Assembly: GCA_017590115.1 (NCBI GenBank)
Contig: JAGGNK010013114.1
Span: forward strand, 2,956,992 to 3,020,991
Direction of reading: 5' to 3'
Length of the DNA: 64,000 bases
From: Montifringilla adamsi
Taxonomy: Eukaryota > Chordata > Aves > Passeriformes > Passeridae
In this document: one piece after another, positions 12,401-25,354 of the stretch
How the letters are laid out: every line of letters begins with the position of its first letter
How positions within the stretch are numbered: position 1 is the stretch's first letter
Translations under genes and position numbers: made by a program
The notes under the pieces: generated by a model
What the model was told of the DNA's origin: nothing
The model's database searches: none
What the model saw: only the letters and a program-made list of their open reading frames with translations

Positions 12401-15001
12401 AAGCAGTTAAAAATTATAATATTGGCTTGTTATCTGGTGTTTTAAAGGATATATGTTTGATTTTTCTGATAGAGAGTGGGTGCTAGTTTAGGATGATGTA
12501 TTATTAAATAATTTTACAAGAAACTATGATGAATATTTTAAACCAAAGGTAAATTTGTAGGACAGTATCATAATACAAAAAAACTTATTGAAAACTGAGA
12601 TAACTGCTTCACAGATGCAGTTACATTCAAGTTTAAGGCACCTTACCAAATACTACACTACAAAATATGTTCAGCAAACTTTGTTCTTTTTAATGCCAGT
12701 TTTTAACCATTTGTATGTCTTTGAATGCAGGCATTGATAGACATTATTCCCCCTATTAGTTGTTTTATCAGGGGGTAAGGCTGAAAAAAATTTAACACAC
12801 TTTTAAGAACTGGTCTCTTTTGAAACAAATTGTGTATGCTTTACTATATATTAACAATAGAAGCAGTCGATACAGCTTATTTTGGCTTGGATCTCCAAGC
12901 AAAAATAAAGCTATTCCTATGACCTCTGGGACTGGATTACAAGTTCAACATTAGTGATATACTCAGATCTACCATCATATGTCCAAAATTAAGAAAAAAA
13001 GTTGACTTTTAAGACTCTTCCTTCCTGTCTCTTAGAAATGGTGACAGGCTGTCTCTGCACATTGTAGATTGCTGGGCATTTGGATCCAGGAGAAGTACGC
13101 CTGGGGACAGCAGTTTTAGTTCAGTCTCAAAAGGAATGGGATATCTCTTTGTTTCTAGAGGAGTGGATGCATGGATAAAGCAGGGCTGCAGATCAAATAG
13201 ATGGAACAATAAGTGAGATGATGTATTTTAAATTGCACAATGGGTATAATAGTGGGGAGGTGCCAAGCTCCCTTTGTAAAGTGATTTCAGATGTTTCCTA
13301 CCCAGAACAATACAGATTTTGGAGACTTCATTTAAAAGCAATCACAGGGCAAAAGGCCACCAGGCAAACTGACTAATTGGTCGCTGGCCAGATGGAAACC
13401 TCTGCTTAGTTCATTTCAAGGACAAGTTTCTGCTGGATAATGTATGGCAGATGGGGATCCAGGGGAGTTTATTTTCATGAATCACACTGCTGTGAGGGCT
13501 GTATAACTCTTTGTACTGGGGGTCAAGCCAGATCTTGTCTTTCTCATCTGAAGGACATTCTGTGTGTGCCCCATGTTAAAACAAGGAAGGAGAGGAGTAC
13601 AAGTCATAAGCAGAGATCTCACCACAGATTCTATTTCTCACGACCTCAAACTGAAGTATCATATGTTTCCTGTCAAATGTACAGTATAGGTGTAACCCTT
13701 TTTGTTGTCCTGGAAGGCATGTCATCATCTTCAGCTAGCATTTTGTCACTGTCTCCACAATAAAGTACATAAATGGAAACACGTTTCCCGAAAAAATCTA
13801 GAAGACAATTTATTATTTCCCTCTCTCTGAATCTTCTCAAAGACACACTTCTACTAGGAAATTTTCAGACCTGCATGACAGCTTACTAAGGAATAAACTC
13901 TAGAAGACTGTATTTCTAAGAAGGAATAGTTAGTATGGCTTGTAAATAATTTTAATAATACTAAAAGGAAAGATTATTGCATTATCTGACACTTCAAAGA
14001 AGATCCACCCATTCTTTCTTGCAAATGGACTCTGTTGCATTTCCTTCCACATTCATTGTGCATCCTTCAGATTAGTGTACATCTTCATTTGGTAAGATCT
14101 TAAGAATATCTCCTCTTTTCTGCTGTTTCTTTGCTGTGGAAGTAGATTCTGTAGTTTGAGGCAAAATGTGTGATCTGCTCTTTGGCTTTCAGAGCTTTGT
14201 AAATTTTTTTTTTTTCAATTCTGTTGTGGCTTGTAGTATCCTAGGAACAAAAAGATACTAGTGTTTGAAACATCAAAACTTACCAGTTAGTCTGAGTTAA
14301 AATGCAAAAAAAAAAAATCTAGAGTTTGCCAGGTAAAGAACAGCCAAGATTGCAAATAAAGTCTATGAAGGTTGTGTGGCCTTTATTTTGTTAAAATCCA
14401 GCTTACTGAAGGACAGGATTGTCCCACATGCCTGTGTCCAGAAAGTTGTCACAAAAATTGCATGCACATTTGGCAATGTTTCTTCCTAATATGAATGCTT
14501 ATTTTATGGGGTATTTTAACCCCATTCTCTTTCTATGCAAAAGGCTCTCTACAATGTCAGCTAGCTAAAGAGAATACACCATGCTGTCCTTGCTCTGTGC
14601 AAGTGGCAGCTCTGGGCACAGCTCCTTATGTTTACATTGCAGAATAGGACTTCCATAAATATTTTTCTCTCGTGACTCAGGTTGTAAATACATTGATAAG
14701 GAACTGAGTGCCAAGCTGGAGAGCTGATGTGGGGAGGCAGCTGCCAACATGGGTTGCTGTGGATATGTTTGATCTATGCCACACTCACAGGTAGCTAAGG
14801 GAGTTAACTAACTTCTGCAGTAATAAAGAAAGTTTTGTACTGTTTAAACCTAGATGAAATTATGACTAAATCAAGCATGAAGGGAAAGGGAATAAAATCT
14901 AAAATGAGAAGCAGAAAATATGTTTTGGGTTTTTTTTTTTTTTTCTGAAAACATTGCTTGGCAAATATAGATCTTAAATTGAACACTTGAAACTATTTGC
15001 C
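9403..15001. other. Non-coding stretch with two weak exon-like segments
   Basis: Mostly unique AT-rich DNA. Two segments (11329-11420 and 12244-12352) sit between plausible acceptors and GTAAG donors and are open in one frame, but their phases do not join directly to the exon at 2346-2539. Their open frames are short enough to be chance. A 46-nt stem-loop candidate lies at 12197-12242. I see no repeat family that I can name. Confidence 0.45.
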
Positions 15002-15025
15002 AAAAAAAAAAAAAAAAAAAAAAAA
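15002..15025 (+). repeat. Poly(A) tract, 24 A
   Basis: Uninterrupted run of 24 A followed by a GAAAG-type A-rich tail. I saw no retroposed body that I can identify directly upstream. Confidence 0.95.
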
Positions 15026-15918
15026 GAAAGAAAATTTACAAAAGCCTCTATGGTTCCATAGACTTTTTTCCAACTAAAAACATAAATATTTTTTAATTTA
15101 AATTAGGATGAACCCTTTTTAAATTTCTCATTTTTAAAATAGATCTTAGCTCTGCAATCATAACAATTATTTAAAATTGCAATGATAGGATTTTACAGAA
15201 TATGTACAAATAAGATGTTTCATTGAGCAGCAGAAAACTTTGTTGTTTGGGGTTTTTTAATTTTACTATTTGCTTACTCATAAAGGTATTGAAAAATGTC
15301 CTTTCAAAGTCAAGAATAAACAACCCACATAGTTAGTACTGAGACAGCCAGCCTGTAAATACTAAGAGCTAAGCCCAGAGGAAAAGAATTCAATGCTTAG
15401 CTAGTTAGAGAAAGGGGGAAAACAAAAATAATTAAGTCAAACCAGGAAGAGATAAAAATAGATAGGAAAGCTAAAACAGAGGAAACTATTTTCACTCTGA
15501 TCATTTCAATACTATCTTGATCCCTATGGTTAGAGATTGCCTTAAGAGTTGTGGGTTGAACTTTTTTAAAACTGTAAACATAACAACAACATAAAATCTG
15601 TTGTTTTTATGTTGTTACCTTATTCCTGAGCTTTCAGGAGTGATATCTTGCAGAGTTTCCCTGAAAACACGAGGTCAGACATTTACTCTCAAAATAAAAA
15701 ACGCATTAGAAGTTATCCTCTGATCTGATGACGAAGAGTAAGCATTAATGGTACTTCTGCCTGAAATTTTCTCCCTGCTGAATTTTGTGACCCTGTGCTT
15801 TCAAGGGCAGCTGTCCCTGCAATTCTGCAGCCCAAGGTGAGACCCAGTCCTGCCAAGAGGCTGCTGGTCTGCAGAGCGACCACAGCACAAAGCCTGATCT
15901 CTCTGAAGCAGAATATGG

Positions 15919-15955
15919 AAGAAAAAAAAAAAAAAAAGAAAAAAGAAAAAAAAAA
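15919..15955 (+). repeat. A-rich low-complexity tract
   Basis: Runs of A interrupted by single G. It lies inside a long minus-strand open frame, whose translation there is mainly phenylalanine; that frame is not a gene. Confidence 0.9.
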
Positions 15956-16942
15956 TGCTTTGCAGTGAGGCAGCATGTGGCTTTTTGGGGCGCTCAAGGA
16001 AGTGTGGAACAGACCCCTCTGACACTGCTGGTACCTGTGAGCCACCCTGGGTCCCCCCTTGTCAGTGTTCGTGTTGTTTCTGAGCTCTGCGCACGAGAAT
16101 CTAACTGTAGTTTGCAACACAGAACAATAAAACACAGCTAAAGCAAATTTAACCTTGTCCCACACAGCACATAAACCCCCCACTGTTCTGTCTCCTTTGG
16201 CCTGATTTGTCTCCTTTTTGGTCTCATGGGGAGCTTTCCATGTTGGTCTCTGCAAAAAGGGTCAGTGGCCTCAACTGGTCCTATATCAGAGCAGAGCAGG
16301 AAAAGGAAATTGATGGACTGAACAGCAAAAAAGCCTTACAGTACTTTAAAACCAGCTTTCATCATGTGAGGGGCTCCTTTGGCTCCATATTGATTTGATT
16401 GTGTTATCTTCAGGAAAGCATCTGTTTTAATTTACAGTTAATGCTCCAAGGGCTTGAATCCTGAGTCACAAATCCACCCCCATCCCCTCAAAATGAACAA
16501 AGGTAATATTAATCTCAAACACAGAAAGCAAATGAGTGAATGGAAAAAAACACAAACATGCAATGACTCTTTGATTTCAGGATACATCGTACAAAATCCA
16601 AAAATCTTTCTTTGCTGTCACCCCAAGGTCTTTGCTGTTTCACTGTTGTTTTACCAAGAGTAAGCATTAGCTGGAGATTTTGATCAGATTTGGGAGAAAT
16701 GTAACTGGGGTGTGATCCAAAATTATTCAGGAAATTCAATTTTGTAGATGCCAAAACTCATTTGAATCTGTTAGAAAACAGTTTTGGATGGAAACATAGA
16801 TGGACAATTAAACAGTGCAAAGATTTCTTTTGAACAAGGCTCTTGTTCTCTAATGGATCTATTTGTTCAAAGCCAAAATAAGAGAGAAAATATCAACAAC
16901 AGTAAAACAGAGTACAACCTCTAAAGAAACAATGCTGTAAGT

Positions 16943-16959
16943 AAAAAAAAAAAAAAAAA
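16943..16959 (+). repeat. Poly(A) tract, 17 A
   Basis: Uninterrupted run of 17 A in otherwise unique sequence. Confidence 0.95.
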
Positions 16960-19159
16960 GTTTTATTCAGCCTAACACTATATTTCCAGGTTGGTGACTG
17001 TGGCTGTTGAAGAAAGTAGTCATAATTTCTGGTTTAGGACAACCCAAATAAAAATTAATGTGAGATTCTTCAGGTTAGCAGCAAACCCAGCAAAACCATC
17101 ATTCACATGGATATGTTTTTCTTGACTTTTATTATAGTAATATGTTTTATCTGTACAGCATGCAGGCTGTTATTCTAATAACTGTTGTTATGCCTGAAAA
17201 CATCTTCCACATCCTGATTCTGAAATTTTCCTATGCAAAGAAAATTGGTATTTTCACAGCTTAGGCTTGTTTTGTGATCAAATCTACCCTTTGCTGCTGA
17301 CTGACTTCAGATTTTCAGGGTAATTTCACCCACAACTTTGAATGCCTTGGGCCCAGGCAGAGGAATGAAAGGCAAATGTCTGAATTTTGGCACAAAGCCA
17401 TCAGCTGTGCTTCAAACTGCCTTAATGAGCCCTAAGGACAATTTCAACAAATGGCCTCCCAGTACTGACATACTGGCCCTCCAAGAGGTTTGTGGACTTT
17501 GAAAGATGAGCACAGTGAACCTGTTAGAGGGAGATAAAGAAAAACACAAGCCATGTGTGTGACACTGAGGCATGGTCAAGTAGGGGCCCCAAGAAGGGGC
17601 ACTCTGCAGCATGCAACTTGAAACAGAGCATGGTGAGATTGAAGACTTGGCTTCCTTAAAATAAAGTCAAATATTGGTGTTAAAAGACTCAGCATAAAGG
17701 AAGAGAGAGTGGGATAGAAGAGCTTGAGGAAACTTCTGCCATCTAACCATTGCTGGTCCATCCTATCAAGCAGTAAAGCCATCTCAGTTGCTGGCATGTT
17801 TGCCTGTCTTCCAAAAACCAAACTGATGAAAAAAAAAAAAAAAACAAAACACTTTTCTTTCCTTCTGCTGGTGTTTCTGTTGAAATTGAAATGTTTCCCA
17901 AAGAGCTGATACAGCAGATTTGCAGTTGGGTGCAGCTGTTGACAACTCCTTTCCCAAGTGATGAATTCCAACAAGGGTAGTGCCTGCTGCTGACCAGAGC
18001 CCACTTAGCAGGCTGACAGCTGAAATCTGCACAGCAACTCTTTTTATGACACACCAAACAAGCCAGGGCACTTTCAGCCTGGGAACAAGGGAATAAAATA
18101 TTGATTTAGTTATGGCAAAACAGTAAGACAAGCCAGGCTGTATCTCCCTACAAACTGCCAATCTGCCATCTGCTATCCTTTCATTTTCCCTCACACCACT
18201 GATGCAAGGAGTGTCCAAACTTCAGCACATGTTTTGCAAACAGCAGTGCCCAGTGGGCTGTTGCTGAAGGTCTGCCATCAGCGTCAGCCCTGCTCCAGCC
18301 TACTTAACCATTTAATTTGGTAAGTGTCAATATGGCCTCTTTGTTCTCCTCGGCACCATATGCTATCTGATTAAAAGTCAATCAGGCTTCTCTCAGCTCC
18401 TCTTTCTTTCAGGAAGATCTTTGGCAGCTGACAGCCCCCCCGCCCCGGGAATCTTAGGTAAAGGAGAGCTGTGTTCTGTGGAAGTGCTGCAGTTACTGTA
18501 AGCATTGCAGCTCTGCTCCAGGAACACTGATGTGACATGGGGCACCATTGCACAGCTCATGGTGCAGACATGTGATGGAAACACAGGCATGCCCTGCAAG
18601 GTGGGCAAGGAGAAGGGTTCAGAGGTAAGGTAGAAAGTACAAGGATGGGTATAAAATGGTGAACTTTTGTTCATAAATTAGGTAAAGGAAGGACATGAGA
18701 CTTGTTCAGACAAAAGCGCTTAAGTGTTTTATTCATTTCCCCCAAGACTTCAAACAAAAAAGTTACACAAAACAATTTTTATTGGGCAAAAGTCAAAGGT
18801 TGATGAAGACTAGAGGTGAAAAGGAGGGAACAAGATAAATAGAAGGAGGCAATAATAGATCCCAGTATCATGCTCTTAGAGACATTGCGCACAAATATTC
18901 AAGGTAGAAATCTCTCTTTTACAAATTTTGTGTTGCTTTACTCCTCTTGCTCATATGAATGCTCTGTGCACACACTTCTAATTTTTTGAGGGCCATTAAT
19001 TTACATTCTCTTATTTGTGGTCCTCTGAATCATCAGGTTTGATTTTTAAGTAGGAGCACACAGGAGTGCATACAAGACAGATGAAAATACAGGGTTTATT
19101 TTCAACAGTGTTAGACAGAAGAAAGGCAGCCTTAAATCCTGTTTCTGGCAGAGCTGTAA

Positions 19160-19160
<1 letters not shown>

Positions 19161-19215
<55 letters not shown>

Positions 19216-19226
19216 GTATATATAAG
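19161..19226 (+). repeat. Compound microsatellite (TC)n-(TA)n
   Basis: About 12 TC dinucleotides (19161-19185) pass directly into an alternating TA tract (to about 19226) interrupted by TG steps. Confidence 0.97.
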
Positions 19227-20207
19227 TATAGTAACTGAATAACTAAAGCTATTCAGACCTCCTGAATAACCTTAACCAAACCTCACATGTCTGATCAGTG
19301 CCCCTATCTCCTGTGACCCTGTCAGATCTGTCCCAAGGAGCCAGCTCACTCACAATTGTTCTCCAGCTCCACGGTTGCCTAATCCAGCATTCAGTCCATA
19401 TGGCAAAGTTCATCTTGGACCTTCACACTGGAAGTGAAAAGTTTCTCTTTCTCCCTACAGGGTTTCTCTTTGCAGGGGTGATTGTCTGTGAGACTTTTTT
19501 CCTGTAGGTAAAAGTGATGACATGTCAGAGGGCAGTCCTCTGCTCACAAGCTGCTCTGAGGCACTGCCAGGGGACCAGGCACCAGCTGCCTGCAAGAGAT
19601 GGAGAGAAAAGCAGCGGTGGTTGCAGTGGGCAGACCTGGCACAGCTCACCTGCCAGTCTGCTCCAGCCCTGCTTTAAACTTCACCCACTGTAGGACCCGG
19701 ACCAAGGTCAGGTCCTTACAGCCAGTGTGTGCTGCAGCTTGATCAAAGACAAAACACTCAGGTCTGCAGTTACATTTGGAAAATGGCTTTTCACTGGTCT
19801 TGTAATATGAGCAGTGGGGAACTGGTTATAAAGATCTAGCTTTTCCTTTCCTACTGTATTGAATTTGCTCACAGTGTTTTTTTCTTTTTAACTCGCCAGT
19901 TTGGAAAATGCAGTTCAGCTCTGTGTCATCACAAGTGTGCTGGCAGCTTCCAGCTGAAAACAGGAATCTGAGCTCCTGCTTCAAGAGCTGGATCTTATAC
20001 ACGGAGTTGAGTCATGAAGTTCTGGACAGTGTATTGTGAACATAGTGGTGGCTGCCAAGTCTGCTGGCTTTTTACCGTGTGGATTAAAATAGGTGTCACT
20101 TTATGCTTCCTGATGAAGTACTGGGCAGCATTAGTGTGTCTTTTGGAAGGAATTTTGAGATTTAGCTTCTATATAGGCAGTTTCATATGAGAATTGTTAT
20201 TGAAGAT

Positions 20208-20224
20208 TTGTTGTTGTTGTTGTT
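20208..20224 (+). repeat. (TTG)n microsatellite, about 5 units
   Basis: Short perfect trinucleotide run; below the length at which such runs are usually highly variable. Confidence 0.85.
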
Positions 20225-22659
20225 CATTCCTACTGCTGTGGAAGTATCTGTGTATTTGGGTTATTATTATTTCTCTTTGCTATTCTATTTTTTCTGTGCC
20301 CTTCTTTATACATCTCATCTTTTTGGACTGCTCTTTTCAGGGAAAGACTAATGCGTCTACATTAAAATATAAAGCAATCAAGAGGATTGATCAGGTTACA
20401 ACACTTTGAATCCTATTACAATGAACTGTTTGCTATTAATTGTTAGTAAATGATAGGTTACAGAAGGTTATATTCAAAATATAGAACAGAACTTTAATGT
20501 TATTAATTAATTGATTATTTATATTAAACATGCTCTGGAAATTATTCATTATTATTAGTCATTATTCAGGCCAAGATTTGAAAGTTGGTAGGTAGCCCAT
20601 GTCATGCCATTAATCTAAAATGGAATAATAGGGGTTCTGTACCCAGGTTGTTAACTTATATTAGTCCCTGAAAATCATTGTCTTGGGATAGTACCAGATT
20701 CTCTTGCTCGCCCCAGAAAAAAGAGCTACGTACATGCCAGTCTTTAAAAGTTGAAAATAAACTTTGTCCTTCTTCAAGACAGGCATCTTACACAGTTGGG
20801 CTGAAGTAGCTACAATCATAAAGTGGTAACACATGAGCTTTTTGATCTACTGAATGTTGAGCAAGCCAAAGAAGCTGTCCTTGTACCTCTGTCATGGTCA
20901 CTGCAACTCAGAGCTGAGTTACACTGGTGTGGGTTTGCAGAAGAGTGCTGTGCTCCCTCTCAGCCTCGTGCCACAGCTGTCACTCTAATGCCACCGAGCA
21001 CTTTCATTCACTTTGGGGAGGTGGACTGTGTTGCTGTCTGCTTCCTACAATGGCTTTATTGGCTCTGACTAAGGCACTTTCTCACTGTCCAGAAGCACAT
21101 GACTGGGACAGGTACAGGTTGCTTGTCCTATCTGACTCTCATTTCCCAATGACAGCCAAGTGGGACTTTTGCTGTGACACTTGGGGATTGCAATGAGCTC
21201 TGCCTGGGAGGGAAAACAAGATCTCACTTGAGTGATGAGTATTTGCTCAGCTGGCAAATGTAGGTTTAAAGAGAAGAAAACCTCACCCCATCACACCATT
21301 CTTTTTTTGTCTGTCTGAACCTGCCCCTTGGCTCAGTCTACCTCTGCATGGTCCTCAAGGCAGCTGGCATCATCCCAGACAGCAAGCTGCTGTTCTGCTG
21401 AACCTCCATCAGTGGCAGCCTATTTTTTGGCATGACTGTGCCAGCAGCACATCCAAAGACTTCAGTGAGAAAGGCTAAGCTCAAACCATGTTCAGCTCAG
21501 TCTGGGCAGCCTCTGCTCTGTGCAGTGCCTGTGCTGAGACTGACACGTGCCCTGATGCAAGGCAGGAGGGTGTGCTAGAAGAAACCTCTGCAGCAGCTTG
21601 GAGAGGAGCTGGGTGATGCCAGGAAGCACACAGCAAAGGACACTATTTATGCCTGCCCTTTCTGGCTCTGAAATCAGTCTCTCTCAAGAGGCCCACATGC
21701 TGCAGCATTTCATTCTGGCCTTCATTGTAGGCTTTGCTTGATGCTTGACACTTACCTTCCAGTAATGTTGACAAATGGCTTGTGCTTATAAGTGAGTATG
21801 CCCATGTACTTTCCAGGACCTTAACAGTTCGTTTTACCTTCCTCAACCTGCTGCTGAAATTTTAAGACATTTTTTATCCACTTGCTGGGCAACTTGAGCA
21901 GTCACAGGTCTCCAATAAGATGACAGTGTGTGCCACTGAGGCAAGGAATTAAATGACATTTTGTACCTTTTTCCTTCCACTTGCATTACTCCACCTTTTT
22001 TCTTTACTACTCCTACAAATATTTCTATGCCACTGTTTTCAAAGCATCAGCATTTTTTCCTCTTTTTTTTCTGACCTGTGGATACTTCACGCTCTGTGAT
22101 GTATTAGTCTCTCCATATTTTTTGGTGATCTTATTGGGATTCATGACTCCTTACCAGGCACAACCCTTTTACACTTTTTTCAGCATTTACAAGGGGCATC
22201 AAACCTAGCAAAAATGAGGAACAGTTCAGTGTAAGGCAATGATTTGAGAGGCACCCTCAGAAATATGAAAGTGGCATGTGGTATTCAACTTGTTACAACC
22301 TGTCTGGCTCCTGAATCATGGAAGTTGTTAAAGCACGGTTGAACTTACCCTGACTAATACCCACAGTTCAGCCCAGGTGGAAACTTTCATCTCCTGCACT
22401 CTTTTCATCCTCCCTAGCCCATTATTGTTATTTGGAAAGGTCCTACTCCTTGCTAGGAAGTGAAATTAAAGGATATAAATAGGGAAGGGAAATGGTATGG
22501 AAGGACAGTTCTCCAGAAAATGTATGTCCTCTGTACAATGACTATAATGTACCATAAGGGTCTTGGTTTCTTATTTCCATAAGTGTAGAGACTTAAAATT
22601 TTTCTAAGGCAACATGATACAGCTGGTTCTGCCTAGGAATTAGTTTTTCCCCAGTCAAT

Positions 22660-22880
22660 AGAAACTGAGCGGTAATAACCTTAATTAACATTTGCATAAT
22701 TGTGATTAGTAACTTACAAAGAAACTGTTGTAGTAACATTATAAAAGACTATTTAGCAGTTATTGAATTATGCTTTCTTTATTTAATTATTTTTAAGTCA
22801 GAGGGAGCAGCATCCAGGAGGTGTCTAGTTGATTAGCAATTAAACATATTAAGTAGCTGTGAGATGAAGTAATTAAGAGA
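22660..22880. promoter_or_regulatory. Candidate conserved non-coding element with octamer and homeodomain motifs
   Basis: A perfect octamer ATTTGCAT (22690-22697) sits next to TTAATTAA (22681-22688) and TGATTAG, followed by further TAATTA-like and ATTAAG cores to about 22880. No low-complexity repeat explains the block. POU and homeodomain factors bind these cores in general; function here is inferred from motif density only. Confidence 0.3.
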
Positions 22881-23009
22881 AGTTTAAGCACTGTCTAGGT
22901 CAAGCAAGAGCTACAAAAAGGCTGAGTGTTTCCTGAGGAGTCCAGCTAAAACATCGATGTTGTCCAGCTTGAAGCTCAGTTCTGGGCTGTTCATCACTGT
23001 TCACTGATG

Positions 23010-23125
23010 GTTTAAGCTTATTCTCAAGAAGTGCTCCTGGAGCACTAATGCCTAATTCAATTAGATGGTACACTTCATTATTTACTGCTCAGCTTCAGCG
23101 CTGCTATGAGAATTGGGGCCTAGGA
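23010..23125. promoter_or_regulatory. Candidate conserved non-coding element
   Basis: A short block of balanced composition with ctaatgcctaattcaatt and an inverted ctcctggag centre near 23033-23041. It lies less than 400 bases from the block at 22660-22880, so both may belong to one regulatory region. Conservation was not tested. Confidence 0.22.
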
Positions 23126-24919
23126 TAACTCTTTTTTGCAATGTCAAATTACCTCAAGTGTCAGTTGTGATGGATCCAGGACTAACTTCCAACCAAGATT
23201 AAAGCTCCATGACTTTGCCCTGTGCATGCTTTGAATTTTTAAGTGGATTATCAGAAAGAAGCCAGTAAAGGGGAAGTGAGAAGTGAACCTGAAGAGAGAT
23301 AACACCTGCAGGTTCCTCTGGAAGAGCAAAACAGACCAGCTGTGGTTAACAATCAGCAGCAGGTTACCAGAGACCAGAAACAAGGACATAAGTCTCCTAA
23401 GGCACTGTGAGAAGTATCAGCTCAGATTTTTATTTTGAAGTATGAAAGCACTGAGGCAATGGTGTTGAAAAATGCAGACCATTTTAAAAAGAGAGATCTG
23501 TATTTTTGTCTTGCAGAACCCAGAATATATCATAATTTTTAAAAGATCAGAAGGAAAAAAAATGCAGAAACCCAATTAAAAACAATGATTGTCAAACATG
23601 ATAAGGAAGTTCCTTTCAGTCCCTGAACTCTAGAGTTTGGTGTTAGAGAACCACTTCCACACATGGAGCTCCTTCATCATTTACAGACACTGCAGAGAAG
23701 AAATATTTCAATGCTTTAGGAGTTATTAATGGACTGATATTACTGCTAGTCCTGCTGAAGAGCTTTCAGCAAATGAGACTTTACAGAAAGAAAATTAAAA
23801 AATAATGATAGAACAGTTTCTCTTGCAGCTGCCCACCTTTGGATTTATTACAGTTGATCTGTACTTACAATCTGATGCGTGTTCTTCACATTCAGCCTTC
23901 TAGACTTTATTCTACCTTTATCTTTCCTGAGCTTATTTTCTTCTTTCCTCTCATCATCCCAATGATCTATGGGATAGCACACTGCCAGAGAAGTCCTTGT
24001 AACTGGCTGCACCCAACTTCTCTGCCATCCCAACAATCTTTACTCTTGTCCCTCTGGTTTTGTTTGTTCTCAGATATTTTTTGGTTCCATTAGGAAGAGA
24101 TTGATCTTTCTGGTCCCAGCATGTGAAATTATTCTCATCTTTGTAAAGTGGAAGTGACAAAAGGTGTATGTTTTCAATTAATTTTTAAGACTCATTCTTT
24201 CCTAGATTGAACATCTCTAAACTTGAACTTCCTTTTTGCTTTGACAACAAGCTGAAAATGAGACTGCTTAGCTGAGAAGGAAATGAATTATTAACCTTTT
24301 AAACACCAAGAGAATCAGCTAATGAATACTCCATATTTTAGAGATCTTTGAGAAGTAAGATTTTATAGAAGGCAGAAGAAAAGCGACTGAAATATGAACT
24401 AGAAACACAGAACAATTATGTCATGTAACAAGCTCCTAAGCAAAAAAAAAAAAATTAAAAACCCCTAAATTATGTGCCTTGAAAATGAACCACATTAGGG
24501 TATAACAGACCACTATGTGCAATGATTACTAAATGCTCCAATGTTAGACTAGAGCATCCAAAATACTGTTTCATTTTAGCATATAGGAGACCCACAGCTC
24601 TTTTTATTGCATGCTTTGGCTGTGCTTCTGTGTGTTCCAACTGTGAATTTTCACTGCACATTGAGTATGGAATAATCTGATTTCACACAGCAAAACTTGG
24701 CAGACTTAAATGAGTTTCTCTCAATCAAACACAAGATGTTTCAGTTTTGCACAGATTTCACATCAGACTTGAAAATTCTTTTTAGGCAAAAGCTTCACCA
24801 AAACAGACTGGATTTTTCTGAAGCTGGTCACCAATCCATTAAAGTTGATAATCAGGAGAAAGTGCAGTAAAAGCACAGTAAAATAAGAAAAATGTACCAC
24901 ATCCATTGGAACAAATGAG

Positions 24920-25340
24920 AGAACAACAGCTTCTATTGACAGTTGCTTTATTACTGGAAAAATCCTTTTCTGCGGGGCAGGGAGGGCTGGATTGCACAGA
25001 CCATCCTGTAAAGGCCAAGCCTAGCTGCTGTTAATCCTGGCTTTTGGTGACTGAGAATCTGCACTCTGGGTCTGTTCAGCCCACTCCTTTTTGAGAGCAG
25101 TGGCAAAGATGATAAATTTCTGCACTGCTGCATCCCCAGTCACAGTAATCAGACACCTTCAGAGATTCCTCCTGCAGCAGCACCACTTCAGCGTTCACTG
25201 AGGCAGAAATGCCAGGGAAATCTGGTGGAATAATGCTTTCTGCCTCAAGCGAGTCCCTTTTCATGAGCTGGGCAAGTTGGTTCTATTCTTCTTCTAAGCG
25301 GCAGGGGCTGAACTGGGCATCAACACACTGCAGCCACGCT
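24920..25340 (-). other. Candidate terminal exon or decayed coding segment (minus strand)
   Basis: On the minus strand a strong-looking acceptor (pyrimidine-rich, ending in cctcag) predicts an exon start at 25197. From there one frame reads to TGA at 25076-25078 (beginning NAEVVLLQEESLKVSDYC). A second frame is open from about 25145 to TAG at 25021-25023 (TGDAAVQKFIIFATALKKEW). An AATAAA signal lies at 24947-24952 and a TGTTGTTCT-type stretch at about 24918-24930, the usual order for a 3' end. The first frame also reads upstream of 25197 through protein-like sequence to a stop TAG near 25282. The two frames overlap, so this may be a real last exon in one frame, or an old pseudogene carrying a stop and a frameshift. 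I do not recognise the protein, and chance is not excluded. Confidence 0.33.
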
Positions 25341-25354
25341 GGGTTTGGCAGCAT

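Larger units (their letters stand above)
16960..22650. other. Non-coding stretch, no gene seen
   Basis: Unique, mixed-composition DNA. It holds a short A run at 17829-17844, the compound microsatellite at 19161-19226, a (TTG)n run at 20208-20224 and a somewhat more G+C-rich part at about 21300-21640 that I cannot assign to a repeat family. Open frames here are short and without splice context. Confidence 0.5.

Noticed and set aside
15713..16255. 180-codon minus-strand open frame
   Set aside because: It runs through an A-rich tract that translates to a long phenylalanine run; composition does not look coding.
21300..21640. G+C-richer stretch that could be an old LTR or promoter
   Set aside because: Few CpGs, no terminal repeats or known repeat motif, and no open frame with splice context.
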